This document shows positions 29,994 to 40,364 of a stretch of 64,000 nt of DNA, one piece after another. The notes below the pieces were generated by a model. That model made no database searches. It was not told the DNA's origin and saw nothing but the letters and a program-made list of their open reading frames with translations. Each line of letters begins with the position of its first letter. The first letter of the stretch is position 1. Source of the DNA: Gracilariopsis chorda (taxonomy: Eukaryota; Rhodophyta; Florideophyceae; Gracilariales; Gracilariaceae). The stretch lies in contig NBIV01000168.1 in NCBI GenBank assembly GCA_003194525.1, positions 113,260 to 177,259 on the forward strand, written 5' to 3'. The position numbers were made by a program, and so were the translations under genes.

Positions 29994-32127
29994 ACTCCCG
30001 CCGTTTTTCTAGCTATTGACAGTTGCTTCGCATGTCAGTCGGCGTCGCCTTATTCAGTCGGTGACCAGCCTCCTATTTTAAAATAATGATGAACAAACGT
30101 GGAATAAGATGTCGATTAAGAGGATTTCATTTTATCAAACATTTAAGTATCTTTTACACATTGGTGAGCTCTCTGGATTGCACCTGCGAGAAAAATGGTC
30201 ACTTCAGTGCTCGAGACTCATCATCATCGTAAGCAAGCTTCGTGTTTTACTTCCCAGTCCACGTTCTGGGGGTTCTTTTGCGTATCAGATGACGCCCAGA
30301 GATAATTGTTGCAAGGATGCAGCCCAAAACTGCCGAACCTCACTCATATATCCCTTGAGCGCTTGTTTGTTGTCTGGCATTCAAGTACCCCCCAATTTGT
30401 CCTTTTCGCTTTCACCATAACTCCATTATCGCTCTGTTTCTGGCGTCAACCCTATCGAAAGCTGCGTACAAACTCTGAGTGTCTACCACAACGGTTTGGT
30501 GCATGTCGAGGGTCCATGTTCACTTTTTGGAGGTCACCAACATATGGCTACAAGTTATGTGAATCTTTCCTACCTCGCTGAGCCCATTTTGTTTATTGAG
30601 TTACCGATAAAAGGCTATCAAGGTCTTAACAGTTTTATAAGTTTCAGATTACTGCTCCCATAATAATGCCATAACATCGTTAACCTCTTCAACGTCGCTG
30701 CTAGCACCTATGTCTTGCTCCAAATCTTTCCAGACATCGGTCGACAACCGAAGTTAGAGTCGAAATGGATATAGCTGGACGGTCGACCTTTTTCCCCTCC
30801 TTGACCAGATACAAGCAACTGCGACAGCGCAACTTCCCCATAACTTCCCACGCATGAAGTGAAACATCAGAATGAGAAGATAAAGTTTCCTCAAGTTGTG
30901 AAAATTCTTCTAGGGTATTAGCATGACAAACATAGATATGCAGAACGCGCCAAAACCTTGTGTTACTCCTTTTCTCGAGCCTCGAGCAGCCATGGCCATC
31001 AAATACTCAGGTGCTGGCTATGCCATGCAAATTAGTGACTATACTCGACGATGCTTTCTTTTGCGCATATGGACTCAGGTTTAGATGAATGTGACAAAGG
31101 TACAAAGCAGAGAGATCCTTTAACATCTCACGAACAATTTAATGTTCATAACACGAGCAATAGTGATAATCTGAAACAAACGATTCAATAGTATCCTTCG
31201 GCATTAATAAAACAATGTACACGGCCCAGTCTTTTGTGGATGAACAAAAACTGTTGTCATCGAGAATCAGTACTGTATTTGCGCCGGCATTTGAACAAAG
31301 TGCTGAACATATAAACCAATGCCTTGGTCTCGTTGCGCTGTGTTTTCTAGAACGAGACAGATTGGATCTAGATTTCCATGTTTGTAAGGCCGAATGAGTC
31401 ATCCATGGTCCGTATTTTCGAGGATTAGAGATTATGTGCCAGCCATACTTTCATGTTGGACCTCTGTACAGAGCAAACTTTATTATCGTCAGAGCAGTTC
31501 AGTCGTCGAAATGGGTTTTCAAGGCTCCCAGTATCGACAGATACACGAAGTTGAAGCTGGGTAGGCGCTACAAGTAATTCAAGACTTGGTCGGCGCAGAT
31601 CAGGAGACCCACATGTCATTAAGACGAGCAAAATCTTGTCTCAATGAGGGAAAGGATCTTTCGAAACGTTATCCCGGCCCTTCATTATGGAACCAACGAG
31701 GACGAGTTTTAGAGACGATGATCATGACATAAGTAGAAAGTGTTTTGTTGGATTGTGGGGTTTGGTGGAATCGGGAAAATGATCTGGCGGTAGTTTGGTT
31801 CGGTCTAAGCCCAACGACCTGTAAAATACTCTGGAATAGGGCGATCAGGGCTGGTTTTGAAAGGCGTGAAAAACAAGCTGGTTCACATAAATCTTATCAC
31901 AATATGCGAAATGTCGATTAAATGGAGCGGTCCAACGGCTGTATCCGCTTTACTCATAAGGATACATGTTGGTCAACACGTTGACATCGCAATATACGGT
32001 GATGAAGGTGGTGCCTTTTCATTCGTTTATTCAGACTATTGAGACAGAAGCGCATGCAATTAGGTGAACGCAGATGTACGTGGTTGCCAATACAAATGTG
32101 TACGTGGCAACTATCGCTATTATGACA
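29994..32127. other. Intergenic, no gene recognised
   Basis: Short frames on both strands (longest about 100 codons), none resembling a family. AT-rich and without clear repeats of the neighbouring elements. It ends at the stop codon of the POP-like gene. Confidence 0.4.
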
Positions 32128-34248
32128 TCATTGCTCAACTGTTTCAAGGGGCCGCGTGATGCGCAGCTGCGCCATGACGCGCGCCGTCACGCCGGCGCCG
32201 CCGGCGCGCCACAGCGCGCGGCGCACGGCGTCGATGGCGGCGGGCGCGGAGTGCGACGCGCCGCACAGCGCCACGCGGCGCGCGTCCACCAGCGCGACGC
32301 GCCACCCCAGGGCGCGCACCAAGTCGTCCGACCACAGCGTGTCGGCCACGCACAGCACCACGTCGCGCGCAGACGCGCTCACCGCGAACGCCACCCCCTC
32401 CGCCACTCTCGCCTCCGCGCGCTTCCCCCCCCCCCCCCGCACGGCGCGCTGCTGCCCGCATACCGTCTCCGCCACCCTCCGCCCCCCCGTGCCCTTCATG
32501 CCGCGCTCCACCCACCTGCGCACGCCCGGGTGAACGTTGAGCCACGCCCGCACAAGCCGTCTGCCGCGCTCGTCGTCGCACCCCATCGCGCTCTTCACGT
32601 CGTGCAACCGCCCGCCCCGCGTCATGCACCAGTCCAGCATTCTCGCCATCCGCACTTTCTGCGGGTACTTCTGCGACACCTTCACACCGCCGCCTCCGTT
32701 CAGCACGCAGTGCCCCTCCAACACCGCCGCCTGGATCTCCCTTGAAAACTCCCTCGCCAACAGCGTATGCAACGCCTCCCCCTGCGCCACGCGAGCGCGC
32801 AGCACCTCGCATCCCGACACCTCCGCCAGCGCGCACAACTTCACGTTGTTCAACTCAACCACCATCAGTTCGTTTCCGCTTTTCGCCCGCACCACGTCAT
32901 ACACATGCCTGCTCAAGTTGCTTTCAATCGCCCCGCTCTCAAAGTCGATTCTCGTGCTTGGAAGCACCAGTCCGTCATTGTCAACCGCCTTGAGCACGCT
33001 CTTCTCAAACCGCTCCCATTTTCTGCCTGCTTCCTGCCACTTGAGCAACGCGCATATCGCCCGACACGCCGATTCAACAGCCGCGTCATCTGACTTTTCG
33101 ATCGTTGAAACCACCTTTTGCAGCGCGCTGGTGCTCACGGACGGAACCCCATTTCTGGTCCACGTCTGTGCGCCCAACCCAGCTCCGCGAATGACAATGC
33201 GTTTCTTCACAGCCTTGCCTTTCTTCACGCCCTTTCCGTCCTCCGCACCGCCGCCTCCACCTACACGCACAGAGAACGTCCGTTCCGCACCGACGCTCTG
33301 CGTCTTGTCGTGCACGTTTGTATACGGCGCAAACAGCAAGTGGCGCAACATCGTCGGAGATGTCAAATTCACAGCTGTACCGTCTGTGCAATGCCCCACA
33401 GCCCATTTTTCAAACACCGCCCGTTCAGCTTGTCCTTCCCGTTCGAAACCGCTCTTCATCTCATTCATCAACTCGCTATCCACTTGTAAATCCTGTTTGC
33501 CCATCTCGGCCAACTTCTTCTCAACGCGCGCGTAGAACTTGTCATACGCCTCAAACGTGTTGTTCGCAAAGTTTGATAACAGCGCTTTCTTTCTCATCCT
33601 CTTAGCCACGTCGTGGTACAGATGGAATATGCCGTGCGCGTCAGCATGGCATGATTGTATACTTTGCTTGTCCGCGCTTACATCGCCGAACATCGACGTG
33701 CGCCTGTCCCGAGTTCGTTTGTTGAGCAGGCTTTCACAGCATGCTTCGATATGCTTTGCCTGCCGCCCGTACATGCGGATCATGGCTTGCACATCATGCA
33801 CGCGTCCATGCGCGCGTATACCCCTGCTTTGCAAATCGTTGGTGAAGCATCGAACGTCAAAGCAAACCGACTTGGTCAACTCATCCCGAAAATACTCACG
33901 GAAAAGTGCCCACACAGCGCTCTCCTGCGTCGACTGCGGGCGTATGTAAATGTACGCTCCGTGCTCAAACGAATCGCCGGCGTAGGCGCACATGGATGTC
34001 ATTGGCGGTGATGTGGCTGTACTTGTCGCTTGAGTGCTCCATGCTACAGGCGTGTCGTCCGGTAAACGTAACAAAGCCTCTATGGTTTTTGAAGCCTTTC
34101 TCGCGTCGTCTATGACAGACCATTGCTTCGGGCGCTCGTGCTTTTGGTTGTGCTGGACGGGCGCTGTTGCTGCAGCACTCGAACAGAGCCGTTTCAGAGC
34201 GATGAAGGGATGATGTCGCACACTTGCCGAGGAGCACCTCGCGAGCAT
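32128..34248 (-). CDS. Catalytically dead paralogue of organellar DNA polymerase POP
   Basis: 706 residues from the ATG at 34248; the frame is open up to an ATG at 34470. I prefer 34248 because it begins an organelle-type presequence (MLARCSSASVRHHPFIALKR). The protein aligns with the POP at 1-886 from SVIDDARKASKTIEALLRLP (TVVQDVRAATSVVAALFELP there) and keeps POP landmarks: NLTSPTMLRHLLF, ERTFSV, GVPSVSTSALQ, RAWLNVHPGVRRWVERG. Catalytic residues are gone: Exo I DTE reads STQ (71-73); the Exo II N and D read D and F; motif A DYGQLEL reads ELNNVKL (464-470); the motif B Tyr-Gly reads Arg-Gly (ARMLDWCMTRGG, 535-546); motif C VHDE reads VDAR (654-657). The frame has no stop or shift, so the protein is probably kept for a structural, DNA-binding or regulatory role. 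The second half is extremely GC-rich. Confidence 0.82.
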   Translation of the reverse strand: MLARCSSASVRHHPFIALKRLCSSAAATAPVQHNQKHERPKQWSVIDDARKASKTIEALLRLPDDTPVAWSTQATSTATSPPMTSMCAYAGDSFEHGAYIYIRPQSTQESAVWALFREYFRDELTKSVCFDVRCFTNDLQSRGIRAHGRVHDVQAMIRMYGRQAKHIEACCESLLNKRTRDRRTSMFGDVSADKQSIQSCHADAHGIFHLYHDVAKRMRKKALLSNFANNTFEAYDKFYARVEKKLAEMGKQDLQVDSELMNEMKSGFEREGQAERAVFEKWAVGHCTDGTAVNLTSPTMLRHLLFAPYTNVHDKTQSVGAERTFSVRVGGGGGAEDGKGVKKGKAVKKRIVIRGAGLGAQTWTRNGVPSVSTSALQKVVSTIEKSDDAAVESACRAICALLKWQEAGRKWERFEKSVLKAVDNDGLVLPSTRIDFESGAIESNLSRHVYDVVRAKSGNELMVVELNNVKLCALAEVSGCEVLRARVAQGEALHTLLAREFSREIQAAVLEGHCVLNGGGGVKVSQKYPQKVRMARMLDWCMTRGGRLHDVKSAMGCDDERGRRLVRAWLNVHPGVRRWVERGMKGTGGRRVAETVCGQQRAVRGGGGKRAEARVAEGVAFAVSASARDVVLCVADTLWSDDLVRALGWRVALVDARRVALCGASHSAPAAIDAVRRALWRAGGAGVTARVMAQLRITRPLETVEQ

Positions 34249-34470
34249 TCTCGTTTCATCAACCTTTCCGCAGCTGATGAGCTCGACCTGCACGCGTTTG
34301 AACTGATGCAGAAGCGTGCGATTAGCGTGTGCGATTAGCATCGGTATGGGTCCATCATGGCATGGATCAAAAGGCACTCGAAGGATGTAACGATGGTTGT
34401 GTTTTGGGAGAGGGCAATATAAAAAGCTCACCAGAGCTTCATCCAGCGTCCCGGTTGGGGCATGTAGCAC

Positions 34471-36552
34471 AGTGGTTCACACCGGTTACGGACTCTGTGA
34501 TTAGCCGTGGTCTCGGTGTGGTTGTGGGTTCGAGTTTGAGTGCACGACGCGTCTGTAGTTCTCTCGCGTACATGCAGCGTGCAGCACTGGTCTGTAACGA
34601 TTGCCCACACGTGTTTATTCTACAATCATCGCTAGCCACCTACGGAAATTTAAGAAGAAATCAGAAGGGGAAAGAAGATCGTGAAAGGCCCGGCGGCTCG
34701 TCAGCGGGCGTGACGCGGACTGTTAGATGAGGCTTGCGCTCAAACATCGGGCTTCCCTCCACGGCCGTGCCCACAGCCGTGTCCTGGCCGGGACACTTCT
34801 TTTTTCACATCTCCATGCAAACAAAGCAAAAACGATCTACCCCTGTCCTGTCCTCCTTTCGTCCTCTCTCCGCCTTTAATCCGCTTCGTAACGACCGATC
34901 AAACCGAACGCTTGCACTGGCACGCCATCGAAGGGGTGGTAGTTGGACGCTTGAAATCAGCTAGCGTATTGCTTGACCATGTGTTTGGCTTGCCTGCGTA
35001 CGCAATCTGCGAATGATCGAGTTCGAACAATGAATGCTCCTCGAGGGCAGTTTTGATGTTCCACGTTAGCGAGCTTGTGGACAGGGGTGGAACGCAATCG
35101 ATTGCTGTTTTAGCTAAAGATTGCAATCTGATAAGGTGCTATCGTGTGTCTGCTTGCACTTTGATGCATATTCACATTATACAGAAGCGAAACGACAACA
35201 AAACTTGGTACACTTTGCCCGTTCGAATCTCTGTTTTTGTTATTCTGAGCGTGGAGTTGCTCAAGTACAACAACTCCTAGCTTGTAGCTTGTCAAAAAAG
35301 ACTACTTAACCAAAAGGTTGGATTGCTTTGGATTGCGGTTTGAAATCTAAGTTTGCAATCGGATTGGGATAGCGCAAGAAGATTGCAATGATATTGCAAG
35401 TGAACATTGGGATTGCAATCTGATGGAAGATTGCCGTGAGAGATTGCAATCCGCTCCCCCTCAGATTGCTTCCATCCCTGCTTGTGGAGTCTCATTCTAC
35501 ATATTTGTTTCCGCTGCGTAGTCTCTCCTACGCTTCCCTGCAAGCCATGCGACATTTTTTTTTACAGCTTTCTGTTCATCTTCAGTCTGATATATGCCCC
35601 GTTGAACAAGCGGAGCATCTGAGAATACTTTAATAGTGGTAGAGTATTGGGGGGTCAGCAACTAATGCCCAACTAAGCCTTCCAATGCTATCAACACAGG
35701 CGCCAGTTTCACGATATTCTAGTCGTGCCTCAGTACACATTTGCAGGTGGTACGTACGCTACCAACGGTTCCAACTGCCTTGTGAAGCACGATATTGCCG
35801 ATCTAAACTCCTTAGAGCATCCTCTTCGTATGCGCCCATTGTAGTACTGGTAAAAGAGCTACTTTAGGTCACTGGTCTCCGTTGGAAACCCCTGTGCGAA
35901 CCCACTTCGTTTCGGTCTACCAGTAAATTAAGCAGGCTGAGTGAAGAGCAAAGCGAAAGACAAGTCCTTCGGCCCTTCCATTTTCGAACGCTTTTCGTTG
36001 ACGATCAAGGACTATCGCATGTTTCGACTGGCAATCGCGTACGTTGGAGCGGGGTAATCTGCTGTGTACGTTGCGACAGTATCATCGTGTGAAGACTGGC
36101 AGCTGTACACGCGCTCAACGACAAGACAAGCGACCTACGGTGCCGTCGCTTCAGAAACCAAAGCACGACTTGGTGGATGCCTGTCAAGAACGAAAGACAA
36201 GCATGTAGTCCTGATGAAAGTATACTCTTCGTAAGCTGTTCAAGTCCTGACCTAGCTAGTGGGCTTCAGTAGTTGTCAAACGTAACCGGAGTAGTCGCTT
36301 AAGCGTGTTTGACAGATGTTGAGATACGCGAAAGGGCTAAGGTGCTGCTACAAAAATAGTGGTGCTTCCTATAATTGTGGAGTATGAGACAAGTGGCAAG
36401 TAGATACGCGCGTTGAGCATAATATGTCATATCATATTATGATGAAATGCAGTAGTTACTCGCAATGTGTGTTGGTGCACTTGAATGGTTTGTTTAATTG
36501 AGTACGCAAACTCTCTCTAAGAAAGGTAGAGAACAAACAAAAAAGAAGCGGC
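34471..36552. other. Intergenic with palindromic GATTGCAATC cluster
   Basis: No gene recognised. The palindrome GATTGCAATC occurs at 35119-35128, 35411-35420 and 35442-35451, with GATTGCAATG at 35381-35390 and many half sites between 35098 and 35470. The cluster lies 0.65-1.2 kb upstream of the dead POP gene. A tRNA-like but unpaired stretch lies at 34456-34545. A short inverted repeat (CATAATATG/CATATTATG) at 36419-36441 lies just past the eL8 gene. Confidence 0.5.
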
Positions 36553-37460
36553 TTATGTTCCGATACGTTTTGCTTCTTCGGCAGCCAGAGCTTTCCTTTT
36601 CTTTTCGGACTTGTGTTGAGACTTGGTGCCCATGATGCCACCGCCCCATCTCTTGCGCACATCCTCATAGCGATCGGCGAAGCTGGAGTTACAACTTTCA
36701 ATGATCTTTGCCAGCTCTGCCTTATCCTCCGGGCGAACGTGAGTGAATGCAACTGCAGTGGCGATCTTGACGTTGACGGCTTGACCCAAGCGAGCCGAGC
36801 ACCTTACAATGCAGTACGGTACATCCATCTTGCGGCAAAGTGCTGGAAGCCAGACGACGAGCTCAATGGGATCAACATCGTGCGCGATCACAACAAGGGA
36901 GGCCTTCTTCTGCTCGATAAGTTCAGTGACATGGTTGACACCAAATTTGAGGCAGATGGGCTTCTTAGTACGCGTAGCATCACGACCCGCTTCGCTAGCC
37001 TCACCGAGCTCGGCCAGACGTTGGGTCTTCTGAATAGAGGTCTCCGGCTTGTACTTGGACATGAGCTTGAAGAGGGCGCTCGTAGTGGAGGCATCCATGG
37101 GGAGGCGGAACTGGTTGATTGCCGGCGGGACCTTGAGACGCACGAGAAGGATCTTACGCTGACGCTGGAGGCGCACGTATTTGGGCCACTTGACGTAGCG
37201 GCCGAGCGAAATACGACTGGGAAGCACGTCCTGTCCGATGCCAAAGTTCTTGGGGCGCTTCTCGAATAGGGGGTTCTTCGGCTTCTTGGCGACGGCCGAC
37301 TTGGCGGCCAGCGGTGGCGGGGCCGGCGTACGTGCTTTTCCTCTGCTCTTGCCCTGAGAAGAAGAAGCGACGAGTCGAACAGTTAGACATAGGCCAGGCA
37401 AGTGGTGGGTGGATCGCCGCGTCGCTCGCTACGTCGCACGAGACAAGATGCACTTACCAT
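36553..37460 (-). CDS. RPL7A: 60S ribosomal protein eL8 (L7a), one intron after the start codon
   Basis: Cytosolic large-subunit ribosomal protein. Exon 1 is only the ATG (37458-37460). The intron is 37354-37457 (104 bp, GTAAGT ... CTCAG) in phase 0. Exon 2 is 36553-37353 and begins [14 protein letters not shown]. The product is 267 residues, the usual eL8 length. Visible signatures: [39 protein letters not shown]-like [14 protein letters not shown], and the L7Ae/L30e RNA-binding fold [38 protein letters not shown]. Without the intron the frame would start at 37401 with an unrelated 15-residue leader ([15 protein letters not shown]), so the spliced model is better. It is head-to-head with COQ7. 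Confidence 0.93.
37354..37457 (-). other. Spliceosomal intron of the eL8 gene
   Basis: On the minus strand it begins GTAAGTGC and ends with a pyrimidine tract TTCTTCTTCTCAG. It lies directly after the ATG, in phase 0. It is the only intron I can support in the window. Confidence 0.85.
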
Positions 37461-37870
37461 GTTGCGATCGGGTTATATCTCAGCACTCTACTTCCGCTTG
37501 CGGGCCGATGGGGATGGGGGGAGGGTGGCGATTGACGGGGGAGGTGGAGTGAGTGCGCGACAGGCAATGCACTGCGTAGCGCTGCCGTGCGGCCGCCGCC
37601 GACGTCCATGTGATCAAATTTGCGGATTAGCGGCAGAGAGCGTCGTGATCCAATTGAGACTCGACCACAACCGGATCTCGCTTTCCAAAAAAGAAGCAAC
37701 AGAAAAGGATATATCTGGCACATGTGTAGCCGTAGACTAACTACCATGGCTAGTAGCTAGTAGGCTACGCGTCGAGGGGCTGTCTCGCCCTTGGTCGCGC
37801 ATCCTCCGTTGAGCACCGCATCGGTCGCAGGCGGTTCATTCTTCTCGCTGCCCAGCTGAACAAAGGAACC
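37461..37870. promoter_or_regulatory. Divergent promoter region of eL8 and COQ7
   Basis: 410 bp between the two start codons, the only space for both promoters. It includes a GC-rich part (37500-37620) and no clear TATA box, as is common for housekeeping genes. Confidence 0.5.
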
Positions 37871-38536
37871 ATGACCACAATGCTGGTGGGTGTTCCACGT
37901 CGAGCCAGAAAAGTAGCTACTCGCTCCACTCTTCGCTGCTTGTGCACCACCACCGCGCCTCACGAGAACAGCGACGAATCCCGCAGCGGCCCGCAGTCGC
38001 CCTTTCTGGCCGATCCAAACAAGAAGAAACTCATAGATACAATGCTTCGCGTCGACCACGCAGGAGAAATCGGCGCTCGCCAGATCTACGCAGGACAACT
38101 CGCAGTGTTTCGAAACACCCCCGTGGGAAACGTCATCCACGAAATGGCCGAGCAGGAGAAGAAGCACCTCAATGCCTTTGATGCATTAATCAAAGAACGC
38201 CGAGTCCGTCCGACAGCTATGCTGCCCATTTGGAATGTCGCCGGCTACGCTCTAGGTCTCGGCACCGCACTGCTCGGCAAAGAAGCCGCCATGGCCTGCA
38301 CCGTGGCCGTGGAAGAGGTCATCGCGGAGCATTACAACGAGCAAGTTCGAGCGTTGTTAAAAGATGACACAGAGCGTCAGCTCCGTGCTCTCTTCCGTGA
38401 ATTTCGAGACGACGAGCTGGAGCATAAGGACACGGGCATCGAATACGACGCCGAAAAGGCCCCGTTCTATCGCGCACTGAGCGACGTCATTCAAGCAGGC
38501 TGCCGCGCTGCAATCGCAATAACAGAACGCGTTTGA
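37871..38536 (+). CDS. COQ7: 5-demethoxyubiquinone hydroxylase, mitochondrial
   Basis: Di-iron carboxylate enzyme of the mitochondrial inner membrane that hydroxylates demethoxyubiquinone in the penultimate step of ubiquinone synthesis. 221 residues, close to the usual length. Residues 1-30 (MTTMLVGVPRRARKVATRST) form a basic, acid-free mitochondrial presequence. The repeated metal-binding motifs are complete: E66 in RVDHAGEIGARQIYAGQ, E96 and H99 in EQEKKH, E148 in VAVEEVIAEHYNEQ, and E182 and H185 in DDELEH. It is a single exon. It faces eL8 across a 410-bp shared upstream region, and its 3' end is 85 bp from that of the HEAT-repeat gene. Confidence 0.95.
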   Translation: MTTMLVGVPRRARKVATRSTLRCLCTTTAPHENSDESRSGPQSPFLADPNKKKLIDTMLRVDHAGEIGARQIYAGQLAVFRNTPVGNVIHEMAEQEKKHLNAFDALIKERRVRPTAMLPIWNVAGYALGLGTALLGKEAAMACTVAVEEVIAEHYNEQVRALLKDDTERQLRALFREFRDDELEHKDTGIEYDAEKAPFYRALSDVIQAGCRAAIAITERV

Positions 38537-38621
38537 CAATTATTCCTTCAACCTCAGTTGTACCCCTCGACCTGTGCACGCTTGTGTATATTTACTCCCA
38601 TTGCTATACTCAGCTACATGT

Positions 38622-40364
38622 CTATTCAAAGTCGTGTTGCGCAAGCGCATCCAAACTGCCCTGCGCCATTTCCGCCACAGATTCGTCTTCATCGTCGATA
38701 AGCAGACGCGCAAATACAATACTTTCTTCACAATGAATCCCTCGCAATGCGGCAGCGATCCGATACCTCACCGCTCCGCCAGTATCTTCATTACTCAGCA
38801 GTTCTTCAAAGCTTTTGAGAGCCTTTTTTGAACCCAAGAACCCGAGCGCTGTAACCACATGTCGGTGAAGCACCGTATCCTGTGGTGCATTCAATCCTTT
38901 GACACCATTAGCTTTTAAACTCTGTATCAAAACATCTTCCACTTCCTCGTTCCCCTTCCCAATTGTACCCAGCGTTATTGCAGCGCTTATTCTTACAAGC
39001 CAGTGCGAATCATTCTCAAACGTTTCGATGCACGTGGCGATGGCCGACGGTCCACCTCCAAGGTCCAAGAGCGCATCACAACACGCGCTTCGCACATTCT
39101 GATCTGGGTCAGTCTTGAGCACGTCTATCACTCGTTCCATGTCACCACCCCTTGCCAGCAAACCAACGGAAATGGCTCGTAGTCTTTCTGATGATGTCTG
39201 TGGGTCGAGTGCATTCGAAGACACAACTGCCTCTGCAGCCAGCTTTCCGTCATATTTACGAAGCTGAATTGCGGCCATGACTTGAGAGAGGGGGTTTCCT
39301 GCTTTCAGCTCATCCACCAGTTTTGAGTACGCGTCCATATCACGCAACCCTGCTTCTCTCACGCTGCCTATATGTGCGTCTGTTTGAACGTATTCCTTAT
39401 CAAACGAGCGCTCAAGCCGTCTGCGCAAAGCATCACTGGCAGACTCAACAGCTGAACCTGCTTCATCTCCTTTCATCAAATTGCTGACCTCGGCTTCAAT
39501 AAGTTCTTCGTCGCTTCTTGTTTCCGTTTTCACCGGGCTTGCACACCCAAATCTCTCCAGAGATTCAAGCGCAGCATCCCTTACGGCAAAGGATTGATCC
39601 TTGCTGAGAGTTCGCAAAGCGTCTATAACAGACGGTTCCTTTTTTGCATCAGACATTTGCCCCAAGGCTTGTGCAAGCCGTTGACGAGTCATCATGTCTT
39701 TGCTCCCCAACAGCTGAAGCAAATCTGCCACAGCAGATATAGCCCCAAGGTCTCCAAGTGCGCCGATTGATGCCTGTACAAGCAAGTCGTTCTTTGCGTC
39801 AAGCCACTTTCGTAGCACAGGTATAGCTCTCTCATCACGCAAGCTACCTAGCGATGCGAGACAACTGAAATGTACTTGCCATTCTGAATCTTCCAGGAGA
39901 GCGCGCATGAGTGCATCAAAGAGAGCGGACTTCCCGAATTCGGGTAACTCGGTAGCATATCCCACAGCGGCGGCGGCAGCGGCACGAACAGAGTAGTCAT
40001 TATCAGTTGCAAGTAAGTCCGACATCACACGCACAGCTTCTGTTGCCAAAGCTTCGTCTTCAAAGGGGAGCTGGCCAATTGATATAGCCGCTGTTGATCG
40101 AATGAATTCATTATCCGAGGTTTCTACGCTAAGCTTGAGGAGATCGAGGGCTACTTGTGGCGGTAGTTGGCGCACGAGAAGAAGACCTTTCTGCTGTTCC
40201 GCTTTACCCTTGGACGTTAACAGTGCACGCACATCTGCAGGACGAGGTGGCTCTGGTATCTGAGCGCATGAACGCAGTTTTGGCCGTCGTGGACGATGCC
40301 GGCTTACCGTAGGGTTCTGAATACTTCTGAACGCGCAAGGTATCGGAGTGACGAACGAGGCCAT
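38622..40364 (-). CDS. Plastid-targeted HEAT-repeat protein (PBS-lyase-like)
   Basis: 580 residues from the Met at 40364; the frame also has an ATG seven codons upstream (40385). MASFVTPIPCAFRSIQNPTVSRHRPRRPKLRS is a Ser/Arg-rich plastid transit peptide, which favours the inner start. The rest is HEAT/PBS-lyase-type helical repeats of about 30 residues, with the recurrent VRAAAAAAVGY, VQASIGALGDLG and VRSACCDALLDLGG patterns. Cyanobacterial and red algal relatives include bilin lyase subunits (CpcE/F) and NblB. A role in phycobilisome assembly or turnover is possible but not shown by any specific motif. The frame is intact and single-exon, convergent with COQ7. Confidence 0.72.
   Translation of the reverse strand: MASFVTPIPCAFRSIQNPTVSRHRPRRPKLRSCAQIPEPPRPADVRALLTSKGKAEQQKGLLLVRQLPPQVALDLLKLSVETSDNEFIRSTAAISIGQLPFEDEALATEAVRVMSDLLATDNDYSVRAAAAAAVGYATELPEFGKSALFDALMRALLEDSEWQVHFSCLASLGSLRDERAIPVLRKWLDAKNDLLVQASIGALGDLGAISAVADLLQLLGSKDMMTRQRLAQALGQMSDAKKEPSVIDALRTLSKDQSFAVRDAALESLERFGCASPVKTETRSDEELIEAEVSNLMKGDEAGSAVESASDALRRRLERSFDKEYVQTDAHIGSVREAGLRDMDAYSKLVDELKAGNPLSQVMAAIQLRKYDGKLAAEAVVSSNALDPQTSSERLRAISVGLLARGGDMERVIDVLKTDPDQNVRSACCDALLDLGGGPSAIATCIETFENDSHWLVRISAAITLGTIGKGNEEVEDVLIQSLKANGVKGLNAPQDTVLHRHVVTALGFLGSKKALKSFEELLSNEDTGGAVRYRIAAALRGIHCEESIVFARLLIDDEDESVAEMAQGSLDALAQHDFE

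Noticed and set aside
32144..32836. 230-codon minus-strand frame, Gly/Arg/Ala-rich
   Set aside because: Shadow of the dead POP gene in extremely GC-rich DNA; composition is low complexity.
32537..33535. 332-codon plus-strand frame
   Set aside because: Antisense shadow of the dead POP gene, Ser/Thr/Pro-rich, without domain resemblance.
34456..34545. tRNA-like stretch (TAGCACAGTGG ... GGACTCTG ... GGGTTCGAG)
   Set aside because: A-box and B-box-like words are present, but the T stem and anticodon stem do not pair, so at best a tRNA relic.
36613..37269. 218-codon plus-strand frame opposite eL8
   Set aside because: Shadow of the ribosomal protein gene; the minus-strand frame is an unmistakable eL8.
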